Source: Oscillospiraceae bacterium
GTDB lineage: Bacteria > Bacillota > Clostridia > Oscillospirales > Ruminococcaceae
Direction of reading: 5' to 3'
Assembly: GCA_900768995.1 (NCBI GenBank)
Contig: CAAGEZ010000030.1
Span: 12,382-76,381 of the forward strand
DNA length: 64,000 nt
Positions 51,168-59,402 of this stretch are shown piece by piece; positions within the stretch are counted from its first letter, which is position 1, and each line of letters begins with the position of its first letter. Below the pieces are notes generated by a model. The model made no database searches. It saw only the letters and a list, made by a program, of their open reading frames with translations, and was not told the DNA's origin. The position numbers and the translations under genes were made by a program.

Positions 51168-53426
51168 GTGGATCAGATGGATAAGAATATCGGCAAGAAG
51201 CTTGACGGTCGTTATGAGATAACCGAGCTTATCGGCATCGGCGGTATGGCGGACGTTTACAAGGCTGTGGATCTGGTTGAAAACAGAACTGTTGCCGTTA
51301 AAATTCTGAAAAATGAATTTGCAGACAATGACGATTTCGTAAGGCGGTTCAGAAATGAATCCAAGGCGATCGCAGTGCTCAGTCACCCCAATATCGTTAG
51401 GATATATGACGTTGGCTTCAGCGACCGCATTCAGTTTATCGTTATGGAATATATCGACGGCATTACCCTGAAAGAGTTTATGGAGCAGCAGGGCGTTCTG
51501 AAGTGGAAGGACTCCGTTCATTTCATAATCCAGATACTTAGGGCTCTCCAGCACGCTCACGACAGGGGAATAGTCCACCGTGACATCAAGCCCCAGAACA
51601 TTATGCTTTTCCCCGACGGAACTATCAAGGTCATGGACTTCGGCATCGCAAGATTTGCCAGGGAAGAGGGCAAGACTATTTCCGACAAGGCGATAGGCAG
51701 TGTTCACTACATCAGTCCAGAGCAGGCAAGAGGCGATGTCACCGACGAAAAGAGCGATATTTATTCCGTTGGCGTTATGCTATATGAGATGCTCACAGGC
51801 GTTAAGCCTTTTGATGCGGATACTCCCATTGCCGTTGCGCTTATGCATATGCAGAGCACTCCGAAGCCACCGAGAGCTATCAACAACACCATTCCCGAGG
51901 GACTTGAAAGCATTGTTATGAGAGCAATGCAGAGGGACGCTTCCAAGCGATATCAGTCCGCTTCGGAAATGATAAAGGACATCGAGGAGTTCAAGCAGAA
52001 TCCAAGCATTGTCTTTGAATACAGCTTTGACGAGGGACAGGAGGACGCTGAAAAGACACAGTATTTCAAGCGCCCCGAGACACCGGGCATCGAGAAGAGC
52101 ACGGCTGCTCCCGCCAACAGATTCAAAGAGGAAGCTCCCAAAAAGGTCTATAAGGACGAGGTGAGAAAAACGAAGCCCAAGAAATCCAAACAGGAAGTTT
52201 ACGAGGACGAGGATATTGACGATTACGATGACGATGATGACGGAGAGGTGTCAAAGTCCTCATATTTCGTTGTTACGCTGACGGCTATCGCTGCGGCGGT
52301 GGTCATTATCGCTATGGTTTTCATAACCGTTGTCCTGCTGAATAATATTGTGGGCGGCGAAGCTACCGAGCCTATGGTAAATCTCGTGGGCCACGAGTAT
52401 CAGTACTGCAAGACCTATTATGCCGAGTATTTCACCCTTGTTGTGGGCGGCGAGCAGTATGATTCCGAGATACCCAAGGGATATATCATCTCCCATACAC
52501 CCAAGGAGGGTGCGCCTATCGTTAGGGGCAACACTGAGGTCAAGGCTATTGTCAGCAAGGGTCCGCAGATGGTTATGGTGCCGAATGTTTACTCTCTTGA
52601 AGCAAATACCGCCGAGAGTATGATAAACGGTCAGAAGCTTAAGGTCAGCATCGTTATGCAGAACAGTGACGCTGAAAAGAACACCGTTATAAAGACCGAG
52701 CCTGAGCGCAATACAGAGGTGGAGATCGATTCTACCGTAATTATGTACGTGAGCCTTGGACCTGAGGTATATGACGTAATTATGCCCAATCTCATCGGTC
52801 AGAACAAGGACGACGCAAAGGCTGCCCTTGAAAAGCAGGGCTTCACCGTTACTCTCCAGCCTGAGGATTCCGCAGAAGAGGCTGACACTGTTATTGATCA
52901 GAGCATTCCCGCTCTTGATGCGGAGGGCAAGTCCAATATCGTAAGCCCCAATCAGTCTGTAACTCTCACATACAGCACGGGCAAGGCTCCCAAGCAGGCT
53001 GTGAACATCACATTTGCCGTTCCCGACGGATTAAAGGGAAAGGCTGTGTTCAATGCGTATGTAGGCGGAAATATGGCGGGCACAATGTCCGTTGACAATA
53101 TCGGATATGTTTCCACTATCTCCATTCCCGTTGAGGGCAGCGACACTCAGAAAACCGTTGTTGAGGTTGCTGACGACAAGGGCAACACCGAGATACTTGG
53201 TGAATACAACGTTGACTTTACCACAATGACAGTTTCCGAGGTCAGATTTGACAAGGACGTTCTTGTGACGATGTTCGGCGTTACCGAGCCTGCCGAAACA
53301 CAGGCTCCGAGCATTGATATACCCTTTGATCAGGGAACAACTTTCTCCGATCCTGCCGGCGGCGCAGACATCATTGACAATAACAATTACGAAGATTGGT
53401 GGAACAGCATCATCAACAGCTATTAA
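51168..53426 (+). CDS. prkC: PASTA-domain Ser/Thr kinase PrkC/StkP type
   Basis: 752 residues. The cytoplasmic kinase domain (about 10-275) has Lys42 (VAVKIL), catalytic Asp136 (HRDIKPQN) and the DFG motif. A charged linker rich in Lys/Glu/Asp is followed by one membrane helix at about 365-390. Three extracellular PASTA repeats (about 400-465, 466-533, 535-608) bind muropeptides or lipid II, and a C-terminal beta-rich domain of about 130 residues completes the protein. It senses wall fragments and phosphorylates cell-division, wall and translation proteins. Confidence 0.96.
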   Translation: MDQMDKNIGKKLDGRYEITELIGIGGMADVYKAVDLVENRTVAVKILKNEFADNDDFVRRFRNESKAIAVLSHPNIVRIYDVGFSDRIQFIVMEYIDGITLKEFMEQQGVLKWKDSVHFIIQILRALQHAHDRGIVHRDIKPQNIMLFPDGTIKVMDFGIARFAREEGKTISDKAIGSVHYISPEQARGDVTDEKSDIYSVGVMLYEMLTGVKPFDADTPIAVALMHMQSTPKPPRAINNTIPEGLESIVMRAMQRDASKRYQSASEMIKDIEEFKQNPSIVFEYSFDEGQEDAEKTQYFKRPETPGIEKSTAAPANRFKEEAPKKVYKDEVRKTKPKKSKQEVYEDEDIDDYDDDDDGEVSKSSYFVVTLTAIAAAVVIIAMVFITVVLLNNIVGGEATEPMVNLVGHEYQYCKTYYAEYFTLVVGGEQYDSEIPKGYIISHTPKEGAPIVRGNTEVKAIVSKGPQMVMVPNVYSLEANTAESMINGQKLKVSIVMQNSDAEKNTVIKTEPERNTEVEIDSTVIMYVSLGPEVYDVIMPNLIGQNKDDAKAALEKQGFTVTLQPEDSAEEADTVIDQSIPALDAEGKSNIVSPNQSVTLTYSTGKAPKQAVNITFAVPDGLKGKAVFNAYVGGNMAGTMSVDNIGYVSTISIPVEGSDTQKTVVEVADDKGNTEILGEYNVDFTTMTVSEVRFDKDVLVTMFGVTEPAETQAPSIDIPFDQGTTFSDPAGGADIIDNNNYEDWWNSIINSY

Positions 53427-53483
53427 GCTTTTTCGGGCAGGTAAGGCGTATGTCTTTCCTGCCTGTTTTATAGGAGAGATGTT

Positions 53484-54365
53484 ATGGATAAGGGCACAAA
53501 GGGACTTATTCTTGAATCCCTTGGCGGACTTTACACGGTGGAGGACGAAAACGGTGAGCTTTTGAAGCTCAAAGCAAGGGGCATTTTCAGAAAAGACGGC
53601 TTTTCTCCCTGCGCAGGGGACAGATGCATCATTAAGGACGGCGTTATCAGCGGGATCGAGGAGCGGAAAAACAGCATTATCCGTCCGCCCCTTGCTAATC
53701 TTGATGTTATGGTGTTCGTGGTGTCTACCTGTGAGCCTGCGCCGAATCTGACACTGCTGGACAAGTTCATTGCGGTGTGCGAATATAAGTCCATTGAGCC
53801 TGTTATCGCCGTTACCAAGGTGGATCTGAAGGAAAATCATCTTATTCCTGAGATATACGAAAAGATCGGCATTTCCGTGGTGGTCTGCGACTATGACAAT
53901 GACAGCGGACTTGACATTATCAGGGACAAGATTAAGGGCAGGATATGCGCATTTACGGGGAATACGGGTGCGGGAAAATCTACGCTTCTCAATCACCTTG
54001 CCCCTGAGCTTGAAATAAAAACTGCCGAGATAAGCCGAAAGCTTGGAAGAGGTCGGCATACTACACGTGTTTCAAGGCTTTACAAGCTTTTTGACGGCTA
54101 TGCTGCGGACACGCCCGGATTTTCAAGCTTTGAGACTATGCAGTATGCTGTTATACTGAAGGACAAGCTGAAATACTGTTTCAGGGAGTTTGAGGAGTAT
54201 GAGGACAAGTGCCGCTTTGCGGACTGCAATCACATTAAGGAAAAAGGCTGCGAGGTGCTTGAAGCAGTGAAGCGGGGGGATATTGCCCGTTCAAGGCACG
54301 AAAGCTACTGCGAGATGTTTGAGGAAGCGAAAAATATCAAGGAATGGGAGATAAACGAAAAATGA
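53484..54365 (+). CDS. rsgA: Ribosome small-subunit biogenesis GTPase RsgA
   Basis: 293 residues: N-terminal OB fold, circularly permuted GTPase domain (TKVD before the P-loop GNTGAGKST), and a C-terminal zinc finger (C-x-FADCNH-x5-C). It checks maturation of the 30S decoding site. Follows prkC after 57 bases, as in Bacillus; the usual rpe gene between rsgA and thiN is missing here. Confidence 0.96.
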   Translation: MDKGTKGLILESLGGLYTVEDENGELLKLKARGIFRKDGFSPCAGDRCIIKDGVISGIEERKNSIIRPPLANLDVMVFVVSTCEPAPNLTLLDKFIAVCEYKSIEPVIAVTKVDLKENHLIPEIYEKIGISVVVCDYDNDSGLDIIRDKIKGRICAFTGNTGAGKSTLLNHLAPELEIKTAEISRKLGRGRHTTRVSRLYKLFDGYAADTPGFSSFETMQYAVILKDKLKYCFREFEEYEDKCRFADCNHIKEKGCEVLEAVKRGDIARSRHESYCEMFEEAKNIKEWEINEK

Positions 54366-54970
54366 TATGCGTTATTTTCGGCGGAGCGTATATGGGCAAT
54401 GACATTCAAGTTAAAATTTCCGAAAATGCGTATGTTATTGCGGCTGATTCGGGATATCGCCACTGTCTTAGATTTGGCATAAAACCCGACCTTATCCTTG
54501 GTGATTTTGACAGCTATGAGGACACACTCCCCGATGACTGCGAGATTTTCAGAGCTCCCCGTGAAAAGGACGATACCGACCTTATGCTGGCGGTGAAAAC
54601 AGGCTTTGAAAAGGGCTGCCGCACATTTTACATATACGGTGCGGACGGCGGCAGAATGGGTCATACTGTTGCGGCTGTGCAGACACTTGCGTATATCGAA
54701 AGCAATGGGGGAGATGGCATTCTTTTCGGGAACGGCTTTGCTATGAGGGTGTACGGCGAGGGCACGGTGAAGCTTTGCAGGAACGGGGCAAAATATCTCT
54801 CGGTCTTTGCTCTCACGGAGTCGGCGGAGATAACGGAGAAAAATCTCAAGTACAGCGGCGACTTAAAGCTTACCTATGATTTTCCCCTTGGCGTCAGCAA
54901 TGAATTTATTGACAACAGGGCTGAGATAGAGGTAAGGACGGGCAAAATTCTTGTAATTCTTGAAAAATAA
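54362..54970 (+). CDS. thiN: Thiamine pyrophosphokinase
   Basis: 202 residues from the ATG at 54362, which overlaps the rsgA stop as ATGA and has GGGAG 11 bases before it; an in-frame ATG at 54344 lies before the ribosome site and is less likely. Catalytic-domain blocks GDFDSYED and KDDTDLMLAV are diagnostic. It transfers pyrophosphate from ATP to thiamine to make the cofactor TPP. Confidence 0.93.
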   Translation: MICVIFGGAYMGNDIQVKISENAYVIAADSGYRHCLRFGIKPDLILGDFDSYEDTLPDDCEIFRAPREKDDTDLMLAVKTGFEKGCRTFYIYGADGGRMGHTVAAVQTLAYIESNGGDGILFGNGFAMRVYGEGTVKLCRNGAKYLSVFALTESAEITEKNLKYSGDLKLTYDFPLGVSNEFIDNRAEIEVRTGKILVILEK

Positions 54971-55032
54971 TGTGTCAAAACCGCATTTTCCGAATAGTAT
55001 GAATTATGAACATCAATTCGGAGGTGCATTTT

Positions 55033-55125
55033 ATGAAAATGGTAGTGGTCAGGAGCCCCAAGCTTCTTGCAGGTCTTTTCAGAATTATTTTCAGGATAAA
55101 AAAGGAATCTGCCGATTCGGAATAA
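55033..55125 (+). CDS. spoVM: SpoVM-like 30-residue spore morphogenesis peptide
   Basis: A 30-codon gene with a strong ribosome site (CGGAGGTG) seven bases before the ATG and a terminator after it. The peptide starts MKMVVVRSPKLLAGLF and has Pro9 in the same place as Bacillus SpoVM, followed by an amphipathic, positively charged helix. SpoVM recognises the curved forespore membrane and anchors the coat ATPase SpoIVA. Position right after thiN is exactly that of Bacillus spoVM. The C-terminal tail ESADSE is longer and more acidic than in Bacillus. Confidence 0.85.
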   Translation: MKMVVVRSPKLLAGLFRIIFRIKKESADSE

Positions 55126-55134
55126 CCTGCCCCG

Positions 55135-55171
55135 CCGCTTCATATGCATATATGAGGCGGTTATTATTTTT
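55135..55171 (+). terminator. Terminator after spoVM
   Basis: CCGCTTCATA and TATGAGGCGG (arms around 55135-55160, one mismatch) followed by TTATTATTTTT. Confidence 0.8.
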
Positions 55172-55183
55172 GGGGGTGTGTGT

Positions 55184-55471
55184 ATGAAATGCACGTTTTC
55201 CGAGCTGAGGGAAAGGGAGGTCATAAGCACTGCCACGGGTGAGCGGATAGGCTTTATTGACGATGTTGTCATTGACACGGAAAAGGGGAAGATACTTTCT
55301 CTTGTCATCTACGGAAGATCCCGTATGATGGGGCTTATGGGCAGGGAGGAGAATATCGTCATTCCTTGTTCGGACATTGAGAGGATAGGTACTGACACGG
55401 TGCTTGTTTCTACGGATAATGGAAAATTGTATAAGATGAACAAAAATGATGACGATAATTTGTTTGGATAA
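55184..55471 (+). CDS. YlmC/YmxH-family PRC-barrel protein
   Basis: 95 residues from ATG 55184 (GGGGGTG upstream); an in-frame GTG at 55178 is too close to that site. The sequence is a PRC-barrel: FSELREREVISTATGERIGFIDD and a later IPCSDIERIG block. The YlmC/YmxH group is associated with sporulation in Bacillus and Clostridia, but its activity is unknown. It follows spoVM and precedes the rpsB promoter. Confidence 0.85.
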   Translation: MKCTFSELREREVISTATGERIGFIDDVVIDTEKGKILSLVIYGRSRMMGLMGREENIVIPCSDIERIGTDTVLVSTDNGKLYKMNKNDDDNLFG

Positions 55472-55485
55472 GGTGAAAATGCCGC

Positions 55486-55514
55486 TTGAAAAACAGAGGA
55501 ATGTATGGTATAAT
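55486..55514 (+). promoter_or_regulatory. Promoter of rpsB-tsf
   Basis: TTGAAA (55486-55491), 17-base spacer, TATAAT (55509-55514). Confidence 0.8.
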
Positions 55515-55520
55515 ATTAAA

Positions 55521-55620
55521 GCAATTCGCACGTCGGAGTTTTCGGCGGTGGTGTTTCCGTTTGGAAATAAAAGCCGAGCTAAACACGGCGGAGGAAAAAT
55601 TTATTTTTATTAACCAGGAG
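55521..55620 (+). promoter_or_regulatory. Structured leader of rpsB, possible autoregulatory site
   Basis: About 110 untranslated bases with several complementary runs: GTGTTT (55550) with AAACAC (55580), TTTCC/GGAAA around a GTTT loop (55555-55568), and CGGC/GCCG. Leaders of rpsB genes often bind S2 for feedback control; this particular fold is not one I can match to a known class. Confidence 0.4.
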
Positions 55621-55630
55621 GATTTTTAAA

Positions 55631-56362
55631 ATGGGCGTAGTATCAATGAAGCAGCTTCTCGAAGCAGGCGTACACTTCGGTCACCAGACCAGAAGATGGA
55701 ACCCCAAAATGGCACCTTACATCTTTACTGAAAGAAACGGTATCTACATTATCGACCTTCAGAAGACTGTTAAGAAGCTCGATGAGGCTTATGCATTCAT
55801 CAAGAGCGTTGCTGCAAACGGCGACAATGTTCTTTTCGTTGGAACAAAGAAGCAGGCAGGCGATTCCGTTAAGGAAGAGGCTCTCCGTGCAGGTGCGTAC
55901 TATGTAAACGCAAGATGGCTCGGTGGTATGATGACCAACTTCAAGACCATTCAGAGAAGAATCGCAAGACTTGAGCAGCTCCACACTATGCAGGAAGACG
56001 GCACATTCAACCTCCTTCCCAAGAAGGAAGTTGTTAAGCTTGAGCTCGAGATCGAAAAGCTCGAGAAGTACCTCGGCGGTATCAAGGATATGAAGAAGCT
56101 CCCCGGTGCACTCTTCATCGTTGACCCCCGCAAGGAAAAGATCGCTGTATCCGAGGCTAAGAAGCTCGGTATCCCCGTTGTTGCAATCGTAGATACAAAC
56201 TGCGATCCTGATGACGCTGATTACGTTATCCCCGGTAACGATGACGCTATCAGAGCTGTTAAGCTCATTGCAGGTGCAATGGCTGACGCTATCATTGAGG
56301 GCAGACAGGGCGAGCAGCAGTCTGCACAGGCTGAAGAGGCTTCCGAAGAAGCAGCTGAGTAA
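55631..56362 (+). CDS. rpsB: 30S ribosomal protein S2
   Basis: 243 residues with S2 family blocks LEAGVHFGHQTRRWNPKM and WLGGMMTNFKTI, and a Glu/Ala-rich tail. Highly biased codons, strong AGGAGG ribosome site. The gene pairs with tsf downstream, as in most bacteria. Confidence 0.98.
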   Translation: MGVVSMKQLLEAGVHFGHQTRRWNPKMAPYIFTERNGIYIIDLQKTVKKLDEAYAFIKSVAANGDNVLFVGTKKQAGDSVKEEALRAGAYYVNARWLGGMMTNFKTIQRRIARLEQLHTMQEDGTFNLLPKKEVVKLELEIEKLEKYLGGIKDMKKLPGALFIVDPRKEKIAVSEAKKLGIPVVAIVDTNCDPDDADYVIPGNDDAIRAVKLIAGAMADAIIEGRQGEQQSAQAEEASEEAAE

Positions 56363-56389
56363 TTGTAACTTATAAATCTTACAGATTTC

Positions 56390-56419
56390 GGGCAGACTTT
56401 ATATTAATAACGTCTGCCC
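56390..56419 (+). terminator. Attenuator-like hairpin between rpsB and tsf
   Basis: GGGCAGAC (56390-56397) pairs perfectly with GTCTGCCC (56412-56419). It is followed by AAATTTGGG rather than a T-run, so partial termination or RNA processing that lowers tsf relative to rpsB is more likely than full termination. Confidence 0.55.
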
Positions 56420-56463
56420 AAATTTGGGTATAAACGGATATAATAACACAGGAGGAATTTAAA

Positions 56464-57387
56464 ATGGCAAAGGTTTCACCTTCCGAGATCAAGGAACTTA
56501 TGAAAGCAACAGGCGTCGGCATGATGGACTGCAAGAAGGCTCTCGAAGAAGCTGACGGCGATACAGAAAAGGCAGTTACCATTCTCCGTGAAAAGGGACT
56601 TGCTACACAGGCTAAGAAGAGCGGCAGAGTTGCTGCTGAGGGTATTGTTACCTCTATCGTTGAGGGCAATGTAGGTGCTGTTGTTGAGGTAAATATCGAG
56701 ACAGACTTCGCTGCTAACAATGACGAGTTCAAGGCTTTCGTTAATGCTGTTGCAAAGACAGTTATCGAGAAGAACCCTGCTGACATCGACGCTCTCAAGG
56801 CTGCTACTATCAGCGGCGGCGACAAGACTGTTGAAGAAGCTCTTCAGGATCTCTTCATCAAGATCAGAGAGAATATGGTTATCCGTCGTTTCAAGAGACT
56901 TGAGGGCGTTCTCGTTCCTTACGTTCACGGCGGCGGAAGCATCGGCGTAATGGTTAAGCTCGACACTGACCTCCCTGCTGAAAAGGTATTCGAGACAGGT
57001 AAGGACTGCGCACTTCAGGTTGCAGCTATGAACCCTGCTTACCTCAACAGAGAGTCCGTTCCCGCAGAGGTTCTCGAGAACGAGAAGACTATCGTTATGG
57101 CTCAGATGGCTGAGGATCCTAAGATGGCTTCCAAGCCTGAGCAGGTAAGAGCTAAGATCGCAGAGGGCAAGGTTGGCAAGTACTACTCCGAGAACTGCCT
57201 CCTCGAGCAGGCTTTTGTTAAGGACGACAAGGTTACTGTTGGCAAGTACGTTGAGAACGCTGCTAAGGCTCTCGGCGGAAAGATCAATGTTGTTGAGTAT
57301 GTTCGCTTTGAAAGAGGCGAGGGTATCGAGAAGAAGGCTGATAACTTTGCTGAGGAAGTTGCAGCTATGGCTAAGGGCAACAACTAA
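56464..57387 (+). CDS. tsf: Elongation factor Ts
   Basis: 307 residues: the N-terminal UBA-like domain with the family block TGVGMMDCKKAL, then two core dimerisation domains (IETDFAANNDEF is the EF-Tu contact region). It exchanges GDP for GTP on EF-Tu. Highly biased codons; strong ribosome site AGGAGG. Confidence 0.98.
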   Translation: MAKVSPSEIKELMKATGVGMMDCKKALEEADGDTEKAVTILREKGLATQAKKSGRVAAEGIVTSIVEGNVGAVVEVNIETDFAANNDEFKAFVNAVAKTVIEKNPADIDALKAATISGGDKTVEEALQDLFIKIRENMVIRRFKRLEGVLVPYVHGGGSIGVMVKLDTDLPAEKVFETGKDCALQVAAMNPAYLNRESVPAEVLENEKTIVMAQMAEDPKMASKPEQVRAKIAEGKVGKYYSENCLLEQAFVKDDKVTVGKYVENAAKALGGKINVVEYVRFERGEGIEKKADNFAEEVAAMAKGNN

Positions 57388-57408
57388 TTGCTGATTTGAC
57401 TATTTTAG

Positions 57409-57443
57409 GTTCCTCTCTGATAATTTCAGGGAGGAACTTTTTT
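57409..57443 (+). terminator. rpsB-tsf terminator
   Basis: GTTCCTCTCTGA (57409-57420) pairs with TCAGGGAGGAAC (57426-57437) with one wobble, then TTTTTT. Confidence 0.92.
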
Positions 57444-57459
57444 ATGTGCTTACAGATTA

Positions 57460-57494
57460 AATTTAACTTGAATTTAGTTAAATTAAGTTAAATT
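57460..57494. repeat. AGTTAAATT inverted and direct repeats
   Basis: AATTTAACT (57460-57468), its complement AGTTAAATT (57476-57484) and a further direct copy (57486-57494). About 230 bases upstream of the GH130 promoter; could be a regulator site. Confidence 0.5.
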
Positions 57495-57724
57495 ACAAAT
57501 TAATTATAGTCAAGTGTAAAAATATAAAGTGTAAAGTTGTTTAATCTGCACAGTTTTATTTGCCTGTTTGCCTTGATAAAGCGTATTTGTTAGTCAAAAA
57601 TCAGGCACGATAACGTTTAAAAAAGGCTCTGCTGCGAGTCATAAGAGTGTTTTAACTTCATATTTGGCTGAATTTGTGCATATTTACCAAAATTAAATAG
57701 CCGTTAATGGCGATACTGATACTA

Positions 57725-57753
57725 TTGACAAACGGGTGTAAATTTGGTATAGT
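57725..57753 (+). promoter_or_regulatory. Promoter of the GH130 gene
   Basis: TTGACA (57725-57730), 17-base spacer, TATAGT (57748-57753); leader of about 70 bases. Confidence 0.85.
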
Positions 57754-57829
57754 TATAACAGTGAACAGCACAGATAAAACGTGTGTTGAACCATTTTATC
57801 TTTATTATAATGAAAGGCGGTATTTCCCA

Positions 57830-58861
57830 ATGAAAACAAAAATCGTAAACGGTGTATCAATGCCCAATATCCCCTGGATGGACAAGCCCGAGGGCTGCAA
57901 GGACATTGTATGGCGCTACAATGCTAACCCCATCATCAAGCGTGACCACATTATGGTCAAGAAGGCTAACGGCTACAGAGAGCCTTCCAACTCCATCTTC
58001 AACAGCTCCGTTGTTCCTTTTGTAAAGGGCGACTACAAGTTCGCAGGCGTATTCAGAGTTGATGACAGAGAGCGTAATATGGAGCTCCACGTTGGCTTCT
58101 CCAAGGACGGTATCAACTGGGACATCAATGAGGAAAGAATCCACTTTGAGTGCGATATTCCCGAGGTTGGTCAGTGGCAGTACGGCTACGACCCCAGAGT
58201 CTGCAAGCTCGAGGGCGAGGACAGATACATTGTTACCTGGTGCAACGCTTACGGCTGGAAGCCCACTATCGGCATCGCTATCACTGAGGACTTCGTTACT
58301 TTCAAGCAGCTTGAGAACTCCTACCTGCCTTTCAACAGAAACGGCGTTATGTTCCCCAGAAAGATCAACGGTATGTATATGATGATGAGCCGTCCTTCCG
58401 ACAGCGGTCATACTCCTTTCGGTGATATGTTCATTTCCCAGTCTCCTGACCTCACATTCTGGGGCAAGCACAGACACGTAATGGGTCCCTCCAAGGGCTG
58501 GGAATCCACCAAGATGGGCGCAGGTCCTATTCCTATAGAGACTGATCGTGGCTGGCTCATTTTCTACCACGGCGTTCTTACTTCCTGCAACGGCTATGTT
58601 TACAGCTTCTCCGCAGCCCTCCTCGATAAGGACGAGCCTTGGAAGGTTCTTAAGAGAGGTGCTTCCTACCTCCTCAGCCCTCAGGAGTACTATGAGCTCG
58701 TTGGTGATACTGACGCAGTTACATTCCCCTGCGCTAACCTCGTTGACGCTGACACAGGCAGAATCTGCATCTACTACGGCTGTGCTGATACCTGCACATC
58801 TCTCGCATTCACAACCGTTGATGATGTTATGGACTTCCTCGATAACAACAGCCAGGTTTGA
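57830..58861 (+). CDS. GH130 beta-1,4-mannoside phosphorylase
   Basis: 343 residues from ATG 57830, which follows GAAAGGCGG. The sequence is a five-bladed GH130 propeller; Asp121 in QYGYDPRV is the expected proton-donating residue, and phosphate-binding Arg and His residues occur in SRPSDSGHTPFGD and YHGV. Ruminococcus enzymes of this type phosphorolyse beta-1,4-mannooligosaccharides or mannosylglucose to mannose-1-phosphate inside the cell, saving ATP. No signal peptide. Which of the two substrates is used cannot be decided here. Strongly biased codons imply high expression, and the gene stands alone between promoter and terminator. Confidence 0.92.
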   Translation: MKTKIVNGVSMPNIPWMDKPEGCKDIVWRYNANPIIKRDHIMVKKANGYREPSNSIFNSSVVPFVKGDYKFAGVFRVDDRERNMELHVGFSKDGINWDINEERIHFECDIPEVGQWQYGYDPRVCKLEGEDRYIVTWCNAYGWKPTIGIAITEDFVTFKQLENSYLPFNRNGVMFPRKINGMYMMMSRPSDSGHTPFGDMFISQSPDLTFWGKHRHVMGPSKGWESTKMGAGPIPIETDRGWLIFYHGVLTSCNGYVYSFSAALLDKDEPWKVLKRGASYLLSPQEYYELVGDTDAVTFPCANLVDADTGRICIYYGCADTCTSLAFTTVDDVMDFLDNNSQV

Positions 58862-58887
58862 TTTATTGACTGCATAAAATGAAATGT

Positions 58888-58917
58888 CCCCGTGAGAATA
58901 TTCTCACGGGGATTTTT
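58888..58917 (+). terminator. GH130 gene terminator
   Basis: A perfect inverted repeat, with arms starting CCCCGTGAGAAT at 58888 and ending ATTCTCACGGGG at 58911, is followed by ATTTTTG. Confidence 0.92.
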
Positions 58918-58950
58918 GTGTGAATACGCATAATATCGCATAATACACAT

Positions 58951-58984
58951 AAAAATAAGCGGCAGACCCATAAAAAGCCTGCCG
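58951..58984 (-). terminator. Terminator of the deaminase operon
   Basis: On the minus strand CGGCAG (58984-58979) pairs with CTGCCG (58965-58960), then CTTATTTTT. Confidence 0.75.
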
Positions 58985-58991
58985 TTTATAA

Positions 58992-59402
58992 TCAATATCT
59001 CTGTGCCCTCAGCCCGTTATATTCCTTAAAAAGCTCAAGACATTCATCTCTGTCATTGCATTCGAGGGGAATGGGTTCACCGCTTTTTATGGCTTCATAG
59101 AAATCATCGTCCTTGAAGCCGATGTCTGCGGTGTCGTTTACTGTGCAGCCGTAAACTATTTTCTCAATTCCTGCCCACAGAGCGGCGCTCATACACATCG
59201 GGCAGGGGTATGCGGTGGTGTAAAGGGTGCAGCCCTTTAAGCTGTGTGTGCCGATGTTTGAGCAGGCGTTCCTTATTGCTGCCACCTCGCCGTGCATAGT
59301 GGGGTCGTGGTCTGCAAGGACCTTGTTGTGTCCCTGTCCGATGACCTCACCGTTTCTTATGCCCTTGTACGCTTCGTCAAGGGCTATTTTCATATAACTC
59401 AT
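58992..59402 (-). CDS. Nucleoside/guanine deaminase-like protein lacking an N-terminal strand
   Basis: 136 residues of the cytidine-deaminase superfamily closest to guanine deaminase (GuaD). Zinc and catalytic residues are intact: His37 and Glu39 (MHGEV), Cys67 and Cys70 (PCPMC), and an alternative-tail pattern like GuaD. However, where family members have a segment of the form NGE-GGPFGAVIVKDGE-VIGQGHN, this protein reads NGE directly joined to VIGQGHN. About 13 residues, the first core strand and part of the substrate pocket, are missing in frame. The protein may be inactive or altered. Its start overlaps the end of the S26-like gene by 4 bases. Confidence 0.82.
   Translation of the reverse strand: MSYMKIALDEAYKGIRNGEVIGQGHNKVLADHDPTMHGEVAAIRNACSNIGTHSLKGCTLYTTAYPCPMCMSAALWAGIEKIVYGCTVNDTADIGFKDDDFYEAIKSGEPIPLECNDRDECLELFKEYNGLRAQRY

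Larger units (their letters stand above)
57388..57829 (+). other. 442-base AT-rich gap before the GH130 gene
   Basis: Holds the tsf terminator, a cluster of AGTTAAATT repeats (57460-57494) and a near-consensus promoter (57725-57753). No gene is seen; a reading frame open from 57707 is upstream extension of the phosphorylase gene without a ribosome site. Confidence 0.7.
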
